Assembly (NCBI GenBank): GCA_013339895.1
Contig: JABACO010000004.1
Coordinates: 12,282,313 to 12,346,312, forward strand
Length of the DNA: 64,000 nucleotides
Reading direction: 5' to 3'
Origin: Ephydatia muelleri
Taxonomy: Eukaryota; Porifera; Demospongiae; Spongillida; Spongillidae
Shown here: one piece after another, positions 1 through 13,600 of the stretch
Layout: every line of letters begins with the position of its first letter
Numbering within the stretch: the stretch's first letter is position 1
Made by a program: the position numbers and the translations under genes
Notes under the pieces: model-generated
Database searches by the model: none
Told to the model about the DNA's origin: nothing
What the model saw: only the letters and a program-made list of their open reading frames with translations

Positions 1-1380
1 GGAATTCTTCTACAAAGGACTACATGCAACAATACAGAGGAAAAATACAAAGATTACGGACGCTCTATTCCAATATAAATCGTGAATAGAATCAGTGGCT
101 TCTACACGAGCATTTAAATGGATCAGAATGCGCATGTGCATGTGATAATATGTGTGTGCATGCACCATCTTATCCGAGAGGTTTATTGTATGCCATGTGT
201 ATAACTGGTGTGTTAAGTACACTGTACTGTACATTGTGCATAAGAATATGCCACACAATAAGTGTACAAGTCCATGTAGTACTCAACAATGCATGTGTGT
301 CTATTTGTATCTCTGTGTTTTTCATGTGTGCACAAATGCATAAGTGCATTATCTGTGACCTAAATATTTTGTTAGACGAAAAGCCATAGCCGAGTGCATG
401 GCAGAAATGTTAGTAATTGTTACGGCAAATAGGAAATATTTAACCTTACGCGCGCCGCCTTGAAGGATTAATTAGGCGCTACATTTTCTTTACATGCATT
501 ACATTAGGCATATAGTATTAATTTAGTCAGATTGAGATTGTTGTAAGTTACAGAATTGTATCAATTTCTCATAAATCAACATTTTCAAAGCCCACTATTT
601 CAAAATTAAAGGTTATAACCAATAATTTGTGCAAGATATGAGTATATAGTGAAACAGGACTAATTTCAAGCAGCCATGTTCAATAGTAAGTCATTAGAAT
701 TTAACATCAGGATTCATTTAAAAGTTATTTAAGTTGAGTGTTGTATTTGATAACTAATTTTAATAAACGTTTCTAGTATGTCCACTGTTTGATTTGGAAT
801 TCAAATTATGTAATAGCAAGCACATTAGAAGTGTAGTGGTCTTTAGAATTTTCAAGTTCGATTCGTTGTCAATATTTAAATGCAAATCAAATTTAAATTT
901 CATTTAGAGTAATGTGTAGTTTATAAATCCTTCATTAATTTAAGATGTCGTACAGTATTGTATCACATTAATTAATAAGCATGATCGATCCTATATGGAC
1001 TTGAAGTCAGCCTACTTCAGACGGAAGAGCATGTACTTTTTATGCAGTTCCTGTGTATTGCATATTGCAATACAAGAACACATCAGATGTTCGTATGTAT
1101 ATTGGTTTTGTAGTCATTATGATGACCTGGTATCTGGAAATTTTGAATAGATACATCAAAACGATTTATGATAGTGTACACTGTGTCCAACAATTGATAA
1201 ATCCAGCTTTCTAATTCTTAATATCTTTCAATTAATTACACTTAAAAAATACGAGATAATACAGAATATTGGCGTAAACAACTATCATCATAATCAAACA
1301 CACTTAAACACTATGGAGGTAGCTAAGGAAGGAGTGTTCCTCTATAGAGGAAGTGTTCTACTATCGAGGCTGCTTTCATA
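1..1380. other. AT-rich intergenic DNA
   Basis: No convincing coding region is seen on either strand. Open frames are short and rich in Cys, His and Thr from TG/CA-rich sequence, with no family motif or splice context. Confidence 0.5.
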
Positions 1381-2420
1381 ATAACTTAAAGTATTTACCT
1401 AAATAATATAATGAATCAATCAAATGTTAATTTATAACTAACCATAGTAAATATCTGTATCATTGAATGTCCTAAATTTCAGGCATTCATAAGTAAACAC
1501 AAACCAACCCCATTTAAATTAAGTTACCACCACTATTCAAGTTCAAATAAATATTGACAATTAATTTAAGCTAGTTAGAAAACCTGTACCTAAACTGAAT
1601 TGTGTATTCAATTGCAGCAGGCAGAGTTATTTATAGTCAAACATGATTTTCCTGCACTTTATTATGAGTAGGTTTGCGTATTTCTTTGTCTTATAAAACT
1701 TTATTTATTTCATACTTACCATTTCTTTCTTTTTCAACTAGTTATTATTGACCAATACATACCACCTGTGTACACAACACAAATGGCCAAACAACTCGAC
1801 ATTTGGTTGTAAAATTTTATTTCAATCTCACTTCAGTGCCGTGGTTTAGTTTCAGCTTACTGGATGTGGTGGTGTCATTACTGGTGGTGGTGTGATCCCC
1901 CAGACTTGAAGTTTGCTCCTAAAAATCACCCATGATCTTCGGCATTTGTCTGCATCCACATTTGTATGTGCCGTAATTGTAGAATTAGAAATAGACAAAG
2001 TCAGGAAGACATACATGTATATTGATCAGAAATGCAGTCTCTCCTGATATGGAAAGTGCCTACATTGTAATTGTGGACGAAATAAATGCCCTGAACACTC
2101 AAACTCTAGACATTGATCTAGAAAGGACTGGATTGGTGATAGTGACCAGATGAACGTAGAAAGTGACTGTTATGAAGGTAACCTTGTGCCAGTAAATGTG
2201 TTTGCAGCATACTTAACTTTGATCACAAATTGAGTCACATAATAACTTAAAAAGTATTTACCTAAATATAATGAATCGAAATCAAATGTTAATTTATAAC
2301 TAACCATAGTAAATATCTGTATCATTGAATGTCCTTTAGTTTATTAAATTTCAGGTATTCATAAGTAAACACAAATCAACCATTTAAATTAAGTTACCAT
2401 CACTATTCAAGTTTAAATGA
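1381..2420. repeat. Direct repeat pair about 860 bp apart
   Basis: A block at 1381-1550 recurs in the same orientation at 2241-2420, with a few substitutions and small indels. Both copies start ATAACTTAAA and end near TTCAAGTT. No coding capacity is seen. It could be a duplicated intergenic block or two copies of a non-autonomous element. Confidence 0.75.
1721..2013 (+). repeat. Dispersed repeat, copy 1
   Basis: About 290 bp that recur at 4382-4687 in the same orientation. Both contain a GGTGGTGGTGTGATCCCCCA-like core and end near CAGGAAGACAT. No protein frame is conserved between the copies, so an unclassified interspersed repeat is likelier than a gene. Confidence 0.75.
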
Positions 2421-2810
2421 ACTTGAGGACAAGATGTTCCTTAAGCTTTTCATGTAGTGACACCTTTTCTCCTCAAAGGGGTCATTGGATTCACGTGATC
2501 TTGGAGGGCGTGGCACTTGACAGGTGAGTTGTACATTCAATTTGTAGCACACTTGCCCCGTTCACCACCATAACTTGAGAACAAGATGTTCCTTAAGCTT
2601 TTCATGCAGTGACACCTTTTCACCTCAAAGGGGTCATTGGATTCACGTGACCTTGGAGAGCGTGGCGCTTGACAGGTGAGTTGTGCAATTCAATTTGTAG
2701 CACACTTGCCCTGTTCACCACCACAACTTGAGGATAAGATGTTCCTTAAGCTTTTCATGCAGTGACACCTTTTCACCTCATAGGGGTCATTGGATTCACG
2801 TGACCTTGAG
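2419..2810 (+). repeat. Tandem repeat, about 153-bp unit, 2.6 copies
   Basis: The phrase AAGATGTTCCTTAAGC starts at about 2431, 2583 and 2736, giving a period near 153 bp. The units differ by scattered substitutions. The third unit is truncated at about 2810. The short frames inside it are not conserved between units. Confidence 0.85.
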
Positions 2811-2816
2811 CAACAC

Positions 2817-3429
2817 TCTCATCACACACTGGGAATCTCCATGGAAGTCTATAACCCCTGTTCTGTCGTTGCCATGGATTCTTTTGCAAAGAAGCATTTG
2901 TTTTCACCACAAACATTGACTTTTTTGTACACTATCATTTTGCTTTTTGCAATGACATATCGATTGGAGGAGTAATGCTTAACATAACATCACCAGCATT
3001 CTGTCAATCGATCGTCATTACTTCCTATAGATCGCTTGGCATACATCAAATGATTAATAGTCATTGCAATGAGAGTGTTACGGTCAACAAACTTTTCAAG
3101 TGTACCAGCTAGCTACATATAGATCTCCAATTAATGCTCTGTGTAATGATTAGTTTTTAATAATAACTATTATGTTTGTCAATTAATAGAGCTACTCACC
3201 ACGTGGCATATTTTCGATTGATGTCGTGCGTGTAAGGAAAGAAAGGAACTGTCTATGGTTAGTTGGTTGCAATTGCAAAATGCAACGATTGTGTTTCATC
3301 CAACAGATTCTCATTGCTGAGTGTATGTTGTTGACTTCAATCTTATCTCGAGGTCGTAGCTAGTTTGTGTCGTTTTTCCCTACCAAGTTATCCGTAGCAC
3401 AGCCCCATGCAACTTGTGGTACATTTCAC
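2817..3429. other. Intergenic, no gene seen
   Basis: AT-rich sequence without a recognisable gene, splice-bounded exon or repeat. Confidence 0.45.
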
Positions 3430-3452
3430 ACACATGCACGCACACACACATG

Positions 3453-3549
<97 letters not shown>
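3430..3549. repeat. (CA)n microsatellite
   Basis: Long almost pure CA run with a few CATGCACG interruptions at its left end. The long His-Thr and Cys-Val frames across it are artefacts of the repeat. Confidence 0.95.
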
Positions 3550-3550
<1 letters not shown>

Positions 3551-3595
3551 AGGATCTTTCACTGCAGCGTACTTCTTTGTGACCGCGCCGTTACC

Positions 3596-4102
3596 ATGGC
3601 TTCCAGAACGGCTTTTAGTTCGCACAAGTAAGTCTTCTTTTTCCCCCCCTCGAGTCATGATTAGAGACGTCATGAAAAGGTCAGCAAAATCGGATACGGC
3701 GCGGGTAAGAGATTGTGTTTTCATTCACAATTGCTGCTAATCTGTGTCTTTTCTTATATGTAAATAAAAGAATGAAATTGGAGCGTAAAAAGGTAAACGC
3801 TTCGCTAGGCTTTCTTTACCCCTTTTTCTATACTCTCAGCTAAGAGTCTGAGAGATCAAGGTGGTGTCAAGCGCAAGAAATCCCGCTAACTGCGTAGGCT
3901 AGCTGAGTGCATTTTAATTTTTACGGATGACCTTTTTTTTTTGCTATAGCTGTTCTGAGGGGAAGCAGTTTGAAGCGCTGGCCAGCACGACGCGCAACTC
4001 TCCCGTTGTCGCATTGCAATGGATTGCTGAGCAACTCCTGTAGCGAGTTGAAGAGCCAGCAGTGGAGTCTTTCCTCGATAGCTGCAGAGTTTGAACGTTG
4101 AA
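3596..4102 (+). CDS. Possible short spliced gene (uncertain)
   Basis: ATG at 3596 has a good Kozak context (ACCATGG) and reads about ten codons into a consensus donor GTAAGT at 3628. A second donor-like GTAAGA is at 3705. A strong acceptor (long T run, then CTATAG) precedes 3950, followed by an open stretch to about 4100. Frame across the junctions depends on which AG near 3664-3666 is used, and the first intron would be only about 37-39 nt. I cannot settle the protein and recognise no family. It starts just after the (CA)n tract. Without transcript support it may be chance. Confidence 0.22.
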
Positions 4103-4381
4103 TATTGATTGTTGTACGTGTATGTTTTTGATTAACTAGTATACCATGAACAGAATCGGAGTGCGCACCCAGCACCGTATACGGTGCAAAGTGTCACAAA
4201 GTGGTATACGGAGACATTGTTTTGTGAATCCTTCTAAGCGCACTTGATGCGGTTGAGGATACTCGAAATATGCACAGTGCGAAACTGGTTCATTCCGCAA
4301 GTGGAATTCTTGATGCGCAAACTCGAAATATACGCAAAATATCCGATAGCGTATATCCAGTTTTTTGCACAGCGATAATTA

Positions 4382-4687
4382 CTATTTCTTTCTCTTTGAA
4401 CTAGTTATTGTTGACCAATACGTACCATTTGTGTACACAACACAAATGTCTAAACAACTTGACACATTTGTTGTAAAATTTTATTTCAATCTCCGCTGTG
4501 GTTTAGTTTCAGCTTGAAAATTGGTGTGCATCTTACTGGATGTGGTGGTGTCTTTAATGGTGGTGGTGTGATCCCCCACACTTGAAGTTTGTTCCTGAAA
4601 TCACCCATGATCTTCGACATTTGTCTGCACCCACATTTGTATGTGCCGTAATTGTAGAATTAGAAATGGACGAAGTCAGGAAGACAT
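4382..4687 (+). repeat. Dispersed repeat, copy 2
   Basis: Second copy of the ~290-bp block at 1721-2013, same orientation, with small indels. It ends about 60 bp before the foldback element at 4745. Confidence 0.75.
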
Positions 4688-4744
4688 ATGTGACAGTGTG
4701 ACAGAGACAGACCATATAAGAACAGTGCAAACATCAAATGATTA

Positions 4745-5323
4745 ATATGGAACGTTCTATACGAAAATGGGTCTTGTGGATTTTATTTTATTACATAAAA
4801 TTTAAATCGATATATCTTCCGTAATATTAACGCTATCGGGTTCCTATTCTTAACACAACATACCACACCATTACTATATGTGAAAATCCATTTTGGTGTC
4901 TTACACATGCGGGGTACCGACGTTACAAGGTCCGATACCCCGTAGGGTTCAAAACGGCCACATCTTCAGGTAGGAGTGTCCAAATCGGTTCAAGATAGGT
5001 ACCTATGTAGAAGGGTCCTACCGCTATTGATTTGTTATGTTCGTTAATTTTTGCTTTATCCGTTATGGAGATACAAGTGTGCAAAGAAATTGCATATTTC
5101 CCGGGCGTTACGCGCCATTAACGTATTACGAGGACGGACCTTGTAACGTCGGTACCCCGCATGTGTAAGACACCAAAATAGATTTTTACATATAGTAATG
5201 GTGTGGTATGTTGTGTTAAAAATAGGAACCCGATAGCGTTAATATGAGGGAAGATATATCGATTTAAATTTTATGTTATAAAATGAAATCCACAAGACCC
5301 ATTTTCGTATAGAACGTTCCATA
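4745..5323. mobile_element. Foldback MITE-like element with ~190-bp inverted ends
   Basis: 4746-4940 is closely matched by the reverse complement of 5136-5323. The outer ends read ATATGGAACGTTC and GAACGTTCCATAT. The ~195-bp interior has no open frame. The form (no coding, long inverted ends, under 600 bp) fits a foldback MITE. I could not fix a target duplication. A 15-base word from its arm (ACGCTATCGGGTTCC) also occurs near 59350. Confidence 0.8.
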
Positions 5324-5360
5324 TGATTTATGGACAAATATTTTGCACTACTTACACATG

Positions 5361-5655
5361 TATAGGGGTGAGTATGTGAGGGTATGGGTGAGCATGTGAG
5401 GATCTGGGTGAGCATGTGAGGGTATGGGTGAGCATGTGAGGTATGCGTGAGCATGTGAGGATCTGGGTGAGCACGTGAGGGTATGGGTGAGCATGTGAGG
5501 GTATGGGTGAGCATGTGAGGTATGGGTGAGCACGTAAATGTATGGGTGAGCATGCAAAGGTATGGGTGAGCATGTGAAGGAATGGGTGAGCATGCGAGGA
5601 TCTGGGTGAGCATGTGAAGGTATGGGTGAGCATGTGAAGGTATGGGTGAGTGTTC
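5361..5655. repeat. 20-bp minisatellite
   Basis: About 14 tandem copies of a unit close to GGTATGGGTGAGCATGTGAG, with variants (GATCTGG, AGCACGTG). The His-Pro-Tyr-rich frames on the minus strand are translations of the repeat. The units have no spacers, so it is not a CRISPR array. Confidence 0.93.
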
Positions 5656-6124
5656 TATCAATATATGGTCTATTGATACATGAAGCTTTGGGATGGAAGT
5701 TTGGGGGTGGGGGGGGGGGGGGGTCATTGTACTGATCACGGCGCGACAGTATACCGTATGCAGCCTTGTATATTGCACCTATACTAATCGATACTCGTCT
5801 GCACTCGACACGTGGGCAGTTTTTCATACGACTCGAATGCGGCGCCTGTATACGTCTCAGAACGAACACTTTGCTTCTACGTATGATATCGTGGTCTGCA
5901 TATGGATTCGGTATATTCGTCATCACCTGTCTGCATACTCCCAGATGAACGCGTGCAGACTCTGTACATGTATTCGAGTCGCTTCAAAACCATTTTCTGT
6001 TCTGTATACTTGAAGGCTAGTGCTCCAAACCCTGAACCACGCCAGCAAAAATTCGGCAAACTTTAATCAAATTACAGCCAATACAACTTGGTCAAAAAAT
6101 AATATCTAGTTCCAAGCTGGCGAT

Positions 6125-6484
6125 CAAAATCTCCATCGCATCCTGGATTTTCCTGATGTAGTTACAGGGGCACTCTCCGCCTAGCAGAGGCCTCTTGGAG
6201 GGCGAGCATGAGCCTCTACTATTCTCGCGGCGCTTGTCGAAGGTTTCCTTACAAGCACACGCTAAAATATCACAAAGGTTAAGCCCAAAGAACTCAGCAT
6301 TTACTTACTCTCTGACCGCCATGGTAGCTAGCTTGTGCTTTACAATGCTATCGTCGTCATCCCAGCGAAGCTTTTTCACTTGGCCGTAGCACACCCTGGC
6401 GTCGGCTAAAGAGCTGCGGTCAGAATGGAAAATTATAGCATGCTTTAACTCCATTGGGCCTACTCTGTACCAGCGTTTCTTCAT
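6125..6484 (-). CDS. Two candidate exons of an unrecognised gene
   Basis: On the minus strand an ATG at 6484-6482 opens a frame starting MKKRWYRVGPMELKHA. It is rich in charged residues (VKKLRWDDDD) and runs into a consensus donor GTAAGT near 6323. A second open stretch lies at about 6125-6265 and contains CACKETFDKRRENSRG. It sits after an acceptor-like ATTTTAG and ends at a stop near 6125. Joining at the obvious sites does not keep frame, so another splice site or a break is needed. No family recognised. Base composition is more balanced than the flanks, which supports coding. Confidence 0.35.
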
Positions 6485-6637
6485 TTGCCGGGGTTGGTCA
6501 CTTTCGCCATTTCAGTCCACTTGTCCTGGTTTGGTAAGAGAGGGCCAGTTACTGGTAAGCAACACCGTATGGTGTACACTGTAAACTCACACAACTTACC
6601 AGGCCTAGACTGCTTCAGTCCGTTCGGTATGCCTTTA

Positions 6638-6832
6638 TCAACTCCGCCTGACAACCGTTGTCCGAAACTCTTGGAACTCTTTATCTTGCACAGTTGCACC
6701 TGACTGATTCGTGTTATTGATCACAATCAACAATCCGATTTCTCTTACGTTGGGAACGGCTACATTATTACTGTCTCCACAGATAGCCCAGTAGTCCAGC
6801 TTTCCTTTCCTTCTATTTCGTTGGGAACTCAA
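6638..6832 (-). CDS. Candidate exon, unrecognised
   Basis: A minus-strand frame with protein-like composition (LDYWAICGDSNNVAVPNVRE) lies just upstream of the candidate exons at 6125-6484 and could belong to the same gene. I found no convincing splice boundary linking them and recognise no domain. Confidence 0.2.
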   Translation of the reverse strand: MSSQRNRRKGKLDYWAICGDSNNVAVPNVREIGLLIVINNTNQSGATVQDKEFQEFRTTVVRRS

Positions 6833-7011
6833 CCAAGTTGCCTACTTTTTTGTTTCCTTTCTCGATAGTGCGTCCTCACCTCCATTAATGACCAACACGT
6901 GCCAAACTTCAAACCGAGCATGCGCAGATTATGATATCCATGGTTACACTTTGAAAATTGTTTTAACTGCGCACAAAATAAGTATCTTCCAATACCTAGA
7001 CCGTGCGGTAA

Positions 7012-7206
7012 CGTAGAAACATAGGAGCAACAGTTCTGAATGACTTTCTACTTGGGTCATGACTATCACAGCTCTCTCAGAAGCAAAGATGGTTCTGGTC
7101 CCCAGGAAGATGACCTGATTGTCTGCTTAGCATCCCAACCAAACATGTTCCCAAGTCTGGTACGTGAGTAGAAACATAGGGGCAACAGTTCTGAATGACT
7201 TTATAC
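7012..7206. repeat. Short direct repeat, ~39 bp, 156 bp apart
   Basis: A segment containing GTAGAAACATAGGAGCAACA at about 7012-7050 recurs at about 7168-7206 with two or three changes. No coding is evident. Confidence 0.6.
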
Positions 7207-8627
7207 TGAGTTTCACAGCTGCACATGCATGGAGGTCAGAAACTTACATGCATGGACATCTAACACGCCAGCTCATCTCATTACAAGCGACATGTGCTTT
7301 ATTGTTTCACATACCGCTTACTGGGACATATATAAGCATGCGATTATCGATATTACACCCGTTTAATATGCGATAGCCACATATGTATCAGAAGTTCCCA
7401 ATGCTTATCCCGGTATAGGGCTAATTAAGTTAAGCTTAGTAACTTACCTTTGTGTTCGAACTAGTACGTAGAAAGACACTGGCCGTAAGTCGATCGAGTT
7501 CAGCTCAAACATACAATGTATTATAGTAGCCACACCCATGCCTTATTCGAGGGTGCCAATATTCCTATTTGTTGCGCACTATTGTAATTTACGAGTTTAT
7601 CTGCATACGGGTGCAGTACGCACCCAATGCTTGGCCCCCCTCAGATCCATCTGCACACTGCTCTTGATACTCGAATGTCTAGGTACGAGTATGTATATTG
7701 GTCCGCACACGTGCATGTCTGGATATGTATCTGCATACCATGGCGTGGGCAAACTCTGCATATTACTGCATACGATACTATGTCACGCAGTGGATGCACT
7801 GCTCTAAGCTTGTGCTTTGTGGGAATGTTGCGGTTTCATCCACTGTGATTTCGATATAGATTTTAGGGCTACAAGTGTGGCATGTCCAGAATATTTGAGA
7901 CTGACACATTAATTTCTGTTACATTATAGTTATGCATTCATTGAAATGTATCGAAGAAGACATGCTTTTGATCACCCATGCAGGCAATGACTAGTAAAAT
8001 AAAAACAATCAATGGAGGACATCATGAAGTATACTTTAGTAGTTGTGAATTTTTTTTAGCCCTCATCTAGTTGGTTCCACATGAGGATGTCAAAGTTCCA
8101 TAGTTTAAAGTGGTTTTTTCAAGACATGCATGTAAGCTTGCTGTTGGAAATCCATGCTAGTTATCAACAAGTGAGCTTAGTCTGTCACGCTGGACCACGC
8201 CCACTCTATGCATCATTACGTTTTCAGTAATACAACCTGTCTATCATTTTAGTGACTTATGTCCTGCAAGGCATCTTGAAGGAACCTCTTGAGATGCATG
8301 CAACAAATTCACTGAAGGCTACTCTGTCAGCAAGATCTGAGGGGAGTAAATTACCACACCATGCATGTGCTAAACGTTTCATGGTTTTATCATGCTCGAC
8401 TGACTTATATTATTCTGTGGAGATTTAAAACACTGCTCGAGAGCTCTGCGATTTCTCATTTGGCTGTTAGAACAGCTACTTTATTTTGGGCACTAACTAC
8501 TAAGACAGGCTTGGGCGGCTAAGCAGAAAGCAAAGGAATCGATGGAGATGAAATGCAAGCCAACGAGAATCGTACTACTGGCAATCATGTTACGTCATAG
8601 TAATTTATATAATTTTAATAAGTTGGT
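7207..8627. other. Intergenic, no gene supported
   Basis: Open frames at 7538-7848 contain repeated Cys/His/Tyr words but lack splice signals or any recognisable motif. I see nothing else reportable. Confidence 0.4.
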
Positions 8628-8660
8628 CTGACTGCCTGGCCTGTCAGGCCAGGCAGTCAG
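8628..8660. repeat. Perfect 16-bp palindrome, 1-nt loop
   Basis: CTGACTGCCTGGCCTG is followed by T and its exact reverse complement. No T-run follows, so it is not a typical terminator. Confidence 0.9.
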
Positions 8661-8785
8661 GCGGGACCCTGGCCTAGCTATCGGCAGCCCTGATCCTGGG
8701 TGATTTATTGTGGTATTCATCCTATATATATATATAGGAGTGCGCTCACCTACTGTGCAACTGCATGCTGCAATTAAAGAAGTCC

Positions 8786-8901
8786 AAAAACGCAGGATGA
8801 TGCTTTGAAGTTGGCATGTCGACAGGAAACAGTAGAATCGGCTCAAAAACAGTTACACAGGTTGAAACACAGTGAGGCAGCGTCTGCTACGGAAACAAAA
8901 G
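8786..8901 (+). CDS. Candidate internal exon, coiled-coil-like
   Basis: Between an acceptor-like AAAG and a consensus donor GTGAGT there is one open frame with a charged, heptad-like composition (LACRQETVESAQKQLHRLK). No neighbouring exon could be joined with confidence. It may be one exon of a larger gene whose other exons I do not see. Confidence 0.28.
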
Positions 8902-10286
<1,385 letters not shown>

Positions 10287-10577
10287 ATCATATTCATGCT
10301 TTCAAGGTCAGCCCTTACAAGGTCAGCCCTTACAATGCAAGCAGCTGCTATCCTATGTCCAGACATGTCAACAAGCCATAAATGGAAGATATCTGGTTTA
10401 TATAAGCACATTCATCAGAAATGGTTCCTATTCTGTTTGTTTTAAGTCAAGGGGAGGAGTAGGGGTAGTGGTAGGGTTTAAGGCATAGCAATTCTATTTT
10501 AGTGTGAAATCTGGTTAAATTTTAATCGTTTATAGGGGCTTTGTGTAGTTTTTTGTTTTAGAAGGATTAAAGCCATT

Positions 10578-10585
10578 TGACGTCA
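10578..10585. promoter_or_regulatory. CRE/ATF-type palindrome TGACGTCA
   Basis: A perfect TGACGTCA lies 50 bp before the start codon of the OAS-like gene. This is the known CREB/ATF binding palindrome. A regulatory role here is inference; one 8-mer can occur by chance. Confidence 0.4.
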
Positions 10586-10635
10586 AGTGAAGGGACTAAC
10601 TTGTTTAACGAAAGTGTGTATCATTCCACGGCAAT

Positions 10636-13600
10636 ATGGCAACATGCCCGGTAAGTGGTAACAAAGATGGCGATAAACAGTCACAGGTAGACGAGATGAA
10701 GCCTGATAATCAGGAACTCTCGGCCCTCAGTATTAAGGCTCTGAAGGAGATGATTCGGGGTGCAGGCCTATCATTAGAAGGATGCATAGAGAAGAGTGAT
10801 CTTGTGGCTCGTGCTGCCACAATTCATAAACGTGCTGCACCACCCAATATGAAGGTATCATTTGCACCAAGCACATCATTGTCGCCACCAACACAACAAT
10901 CCGACGAGGAAAGCGAGAAGAGAAAGTTCATAGTGGCTCGAGCAAGCCGTGATCCTCCCGATATACTTGCTGTCGTGCATCTCGCTGAGCTTTGGGAGAT
11001 GAATTGGCTGATTAAAGGTGTGGAGATGTCGATTCCTAAATGCCTTGCTCTCTATGGCTGGCTTCAAATGTGCTGGTTTAGTTCTGAGAATGCGCAGAAT
11101 GCCTTATCCCTTTTGCAGCGAGCGAAAGACACGAATAATTCTTACGGGTTCCTGTTCTGGGGTTTGATTGTGGAGAGCGCATATGATAATGCCATTGACG
11201 TTGGCTCAGAAGCGTCGACATGTTACTGCGAGTCTGCACGCCTCGGAAATCAATATGGCATGTTTAATCATGCACATGTCTTGGCAGCTCGTGGAGAACA
11301 CAAAAAGGCAATTGAGTCATGGAAAATTGCAATGAAACATGGGCCTTCATTGTTCGAGCTGTACCGCTGTTACCATTATGGACATGGCTGCACACAAGAT
11401 GATCTGAAAGCAAAGGAGTATTTACAGCAGGCTGCAGAGGATGACTATGTCCCTGCATGTACTACCTTGAGTGAGTGGTATGGTTCTGGCTGGGAGAATG
11501 TGCTTCATAAGAACCCGAAGAAGCAAGCATATTGGTGCAAGAAGGCCACTAGCTTATCAGAGAACCAACGTTTGCCTATTTATTTACACCCCTTGCGGAG
11601 CTTACTTGGGACAAATCCCACTCCAGCCTGGTGGAAGTCCCTAAGAGCAGTGGTGGAGTTGATGAAAAAAAGTGGAGAAGGAACCAAGTCTCAGGGCGCA
11701 GCAAGTGCTGAAGTAGATAACACATTTGACACATCAAAGTTTGCCTTTGATGGAGCAGAAAGATTCATGATTCAGATGAATCTGACACCATCTAATGAAG
11801 GTGGCATCGGTGACTTTGGTTCAACTCCAACAAACGATTTGTTTCTTCAGAGAGCAGAGAGCTTGGTCCTAAAATCGGACGCAATGCAACTACTGCAGGG
11901 TATTGTGGAGGAAATTTCAGATGTTCTGACCAGCAGTAAAGTGATTTCCTCATTGGAAGTTTGTGGTTCGTATGGGAAGGGCACTGCTGTGAGTGGTTGT
12001 GCTGACCTCGACTTGGTGGCAATGACTGTGAAACCCTTTGAGAGCGATATGTACCTGTCTCTGCAGCGCCATGTAGCCAATAAGCTCAAAGACACCCTCA
12101 AGGTGGATATAAAGAATAAACCACTGGCTGTATCCTTCACATACAAGGACGTGGAAATTGATGTGGTAATTGCTAGCCCCAATATTGAGCCCATTTCACA
12201 GTGTTACCTTTCACCTCGGCCACGTTTCTTTCGTAGGCCCTCGTTATCTGTTCAAGAGTGCGCTTTCCTTCGTGCACAGCCCCCTTTGTTTGGTGCTGTT
12301 GTGCGACTATTGAAGAATTGGCGAGCTAGTGCAGACAAATGGCCTCATGGGTGCAAGCCACGTTCCTTTCTACTGGAGCTCATTGCATTAGCAGCAGTTC
12401 AGAAAATTAATGCCTCTCAGTTCACTGAAGAAAGTGTTCGTGATGGCTTCATCACTTCACTGGAGTTGCTGCTGCAAGTAACCAATGGCAATCTGAAGCT
12501 TTACTGGGTTGATAACTATCCTGAATATTGCATCCAGTTTGAGAACCATGATGGACCGATTGTGATGGATCCCTTCGATCCCACAAACAACTTGGCTGGG
12601 CTGCTTCAGATCCAGGATTGGCATCCCCTGAGCCAGCTGGCTGAGCAGACCCTCATTGCAATAAGAGATTGCAACCTTGTGCAGAGAGTCATTCAAATTA
12701 CACCAACTGCTGAGCAAAGAGTGTCTGCTATCTCTCCCCAGTATAGATTTTCATGCTTTGTTCTCAGGGCAGAGCAGTTAATGAGTGCTGGGAATCTGGA
12801 GGAAGCACTGGATGCCCTGGCAGCTGCATCACAGATTGACAGCTCGAACACAAAATTGCAACATATGTGGGACAAGTGCATCACACAACTGTTTTCCGAA
12901 GAACGTATGGCAAAACAATCATCATTGACCGAAGCTGAGTTGTTATTGAAGTTAAAGGATCCTACTCTGTACCCAGTAGAAGCTTCTAAACTCCTGATGG
13001 AAGCTGGAAAGACTTGGGATTCCCCGATCGCTATCAAAAGCTGTTTCCAGTTTCATGCAAAGGGATGTGAATGCATGCAAAGAGATGGGCATCTCATTTT
13101 CAGATTTCATGCGTTCACGTGATGAGGCTGATAATGACCCCTCAGAAGATGATGAACGTGATGCTAGTATGGATGAGCTTGATTCCTCTTTACAGATCTC
13201 CAGTCCACTATCAAAGTCAGCTTTTAAGGATGGAAAGTACAATGCATGGTTGATATTGAGGCAACAAACTGACAAGTTATCTTCGAAAGAGCTGCGAGAA
13301 TTGTACACTAGGGCAAGTCTGCAGTCTGTGTTGGCAGATGATGCACTTCGTGTGGGTAAGGATGTTATTGGCCTTGATCGTACGGCAGCTTCTATCCTAG
13401 CATCAGTAACAACTACTATGGGGCTTGGGTTACAAGCCCACACCCTCGCTGCTGCAAAGCGATTGATGCAAGAAGCGTCTGCAGAGATCCAGGCCTTACC
13501 TCACTGTGGCCTCAGTCTGCAAGTGGCAGCCAACATTGTCCTTGTGCAGATACATATGACAAATCTGGCATGGGTAAAGGCTAGCGAAGCTTTGAAGCCT

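Noticed and set aside
3367-3740. Long His-Thr and Cys-Val frames on both strands
   Set aside because: Translations of the (CA)n microsatellite. The same applies at 10097-10445, 38524-39157 and 44188-44511.
5361-5655. Possible CRISPR array
   Set aside because: 20-bp units are contiguous without spacers, and the context is animal DNA. The minisatellite at 48915-49290 was rejected likewise.
11264-13443. Minus-strand open frames opposite the OAS-like gene
   Set aside because: Shadow frames; no motif, no splice context, and the plus strand carries the catalytic residues.
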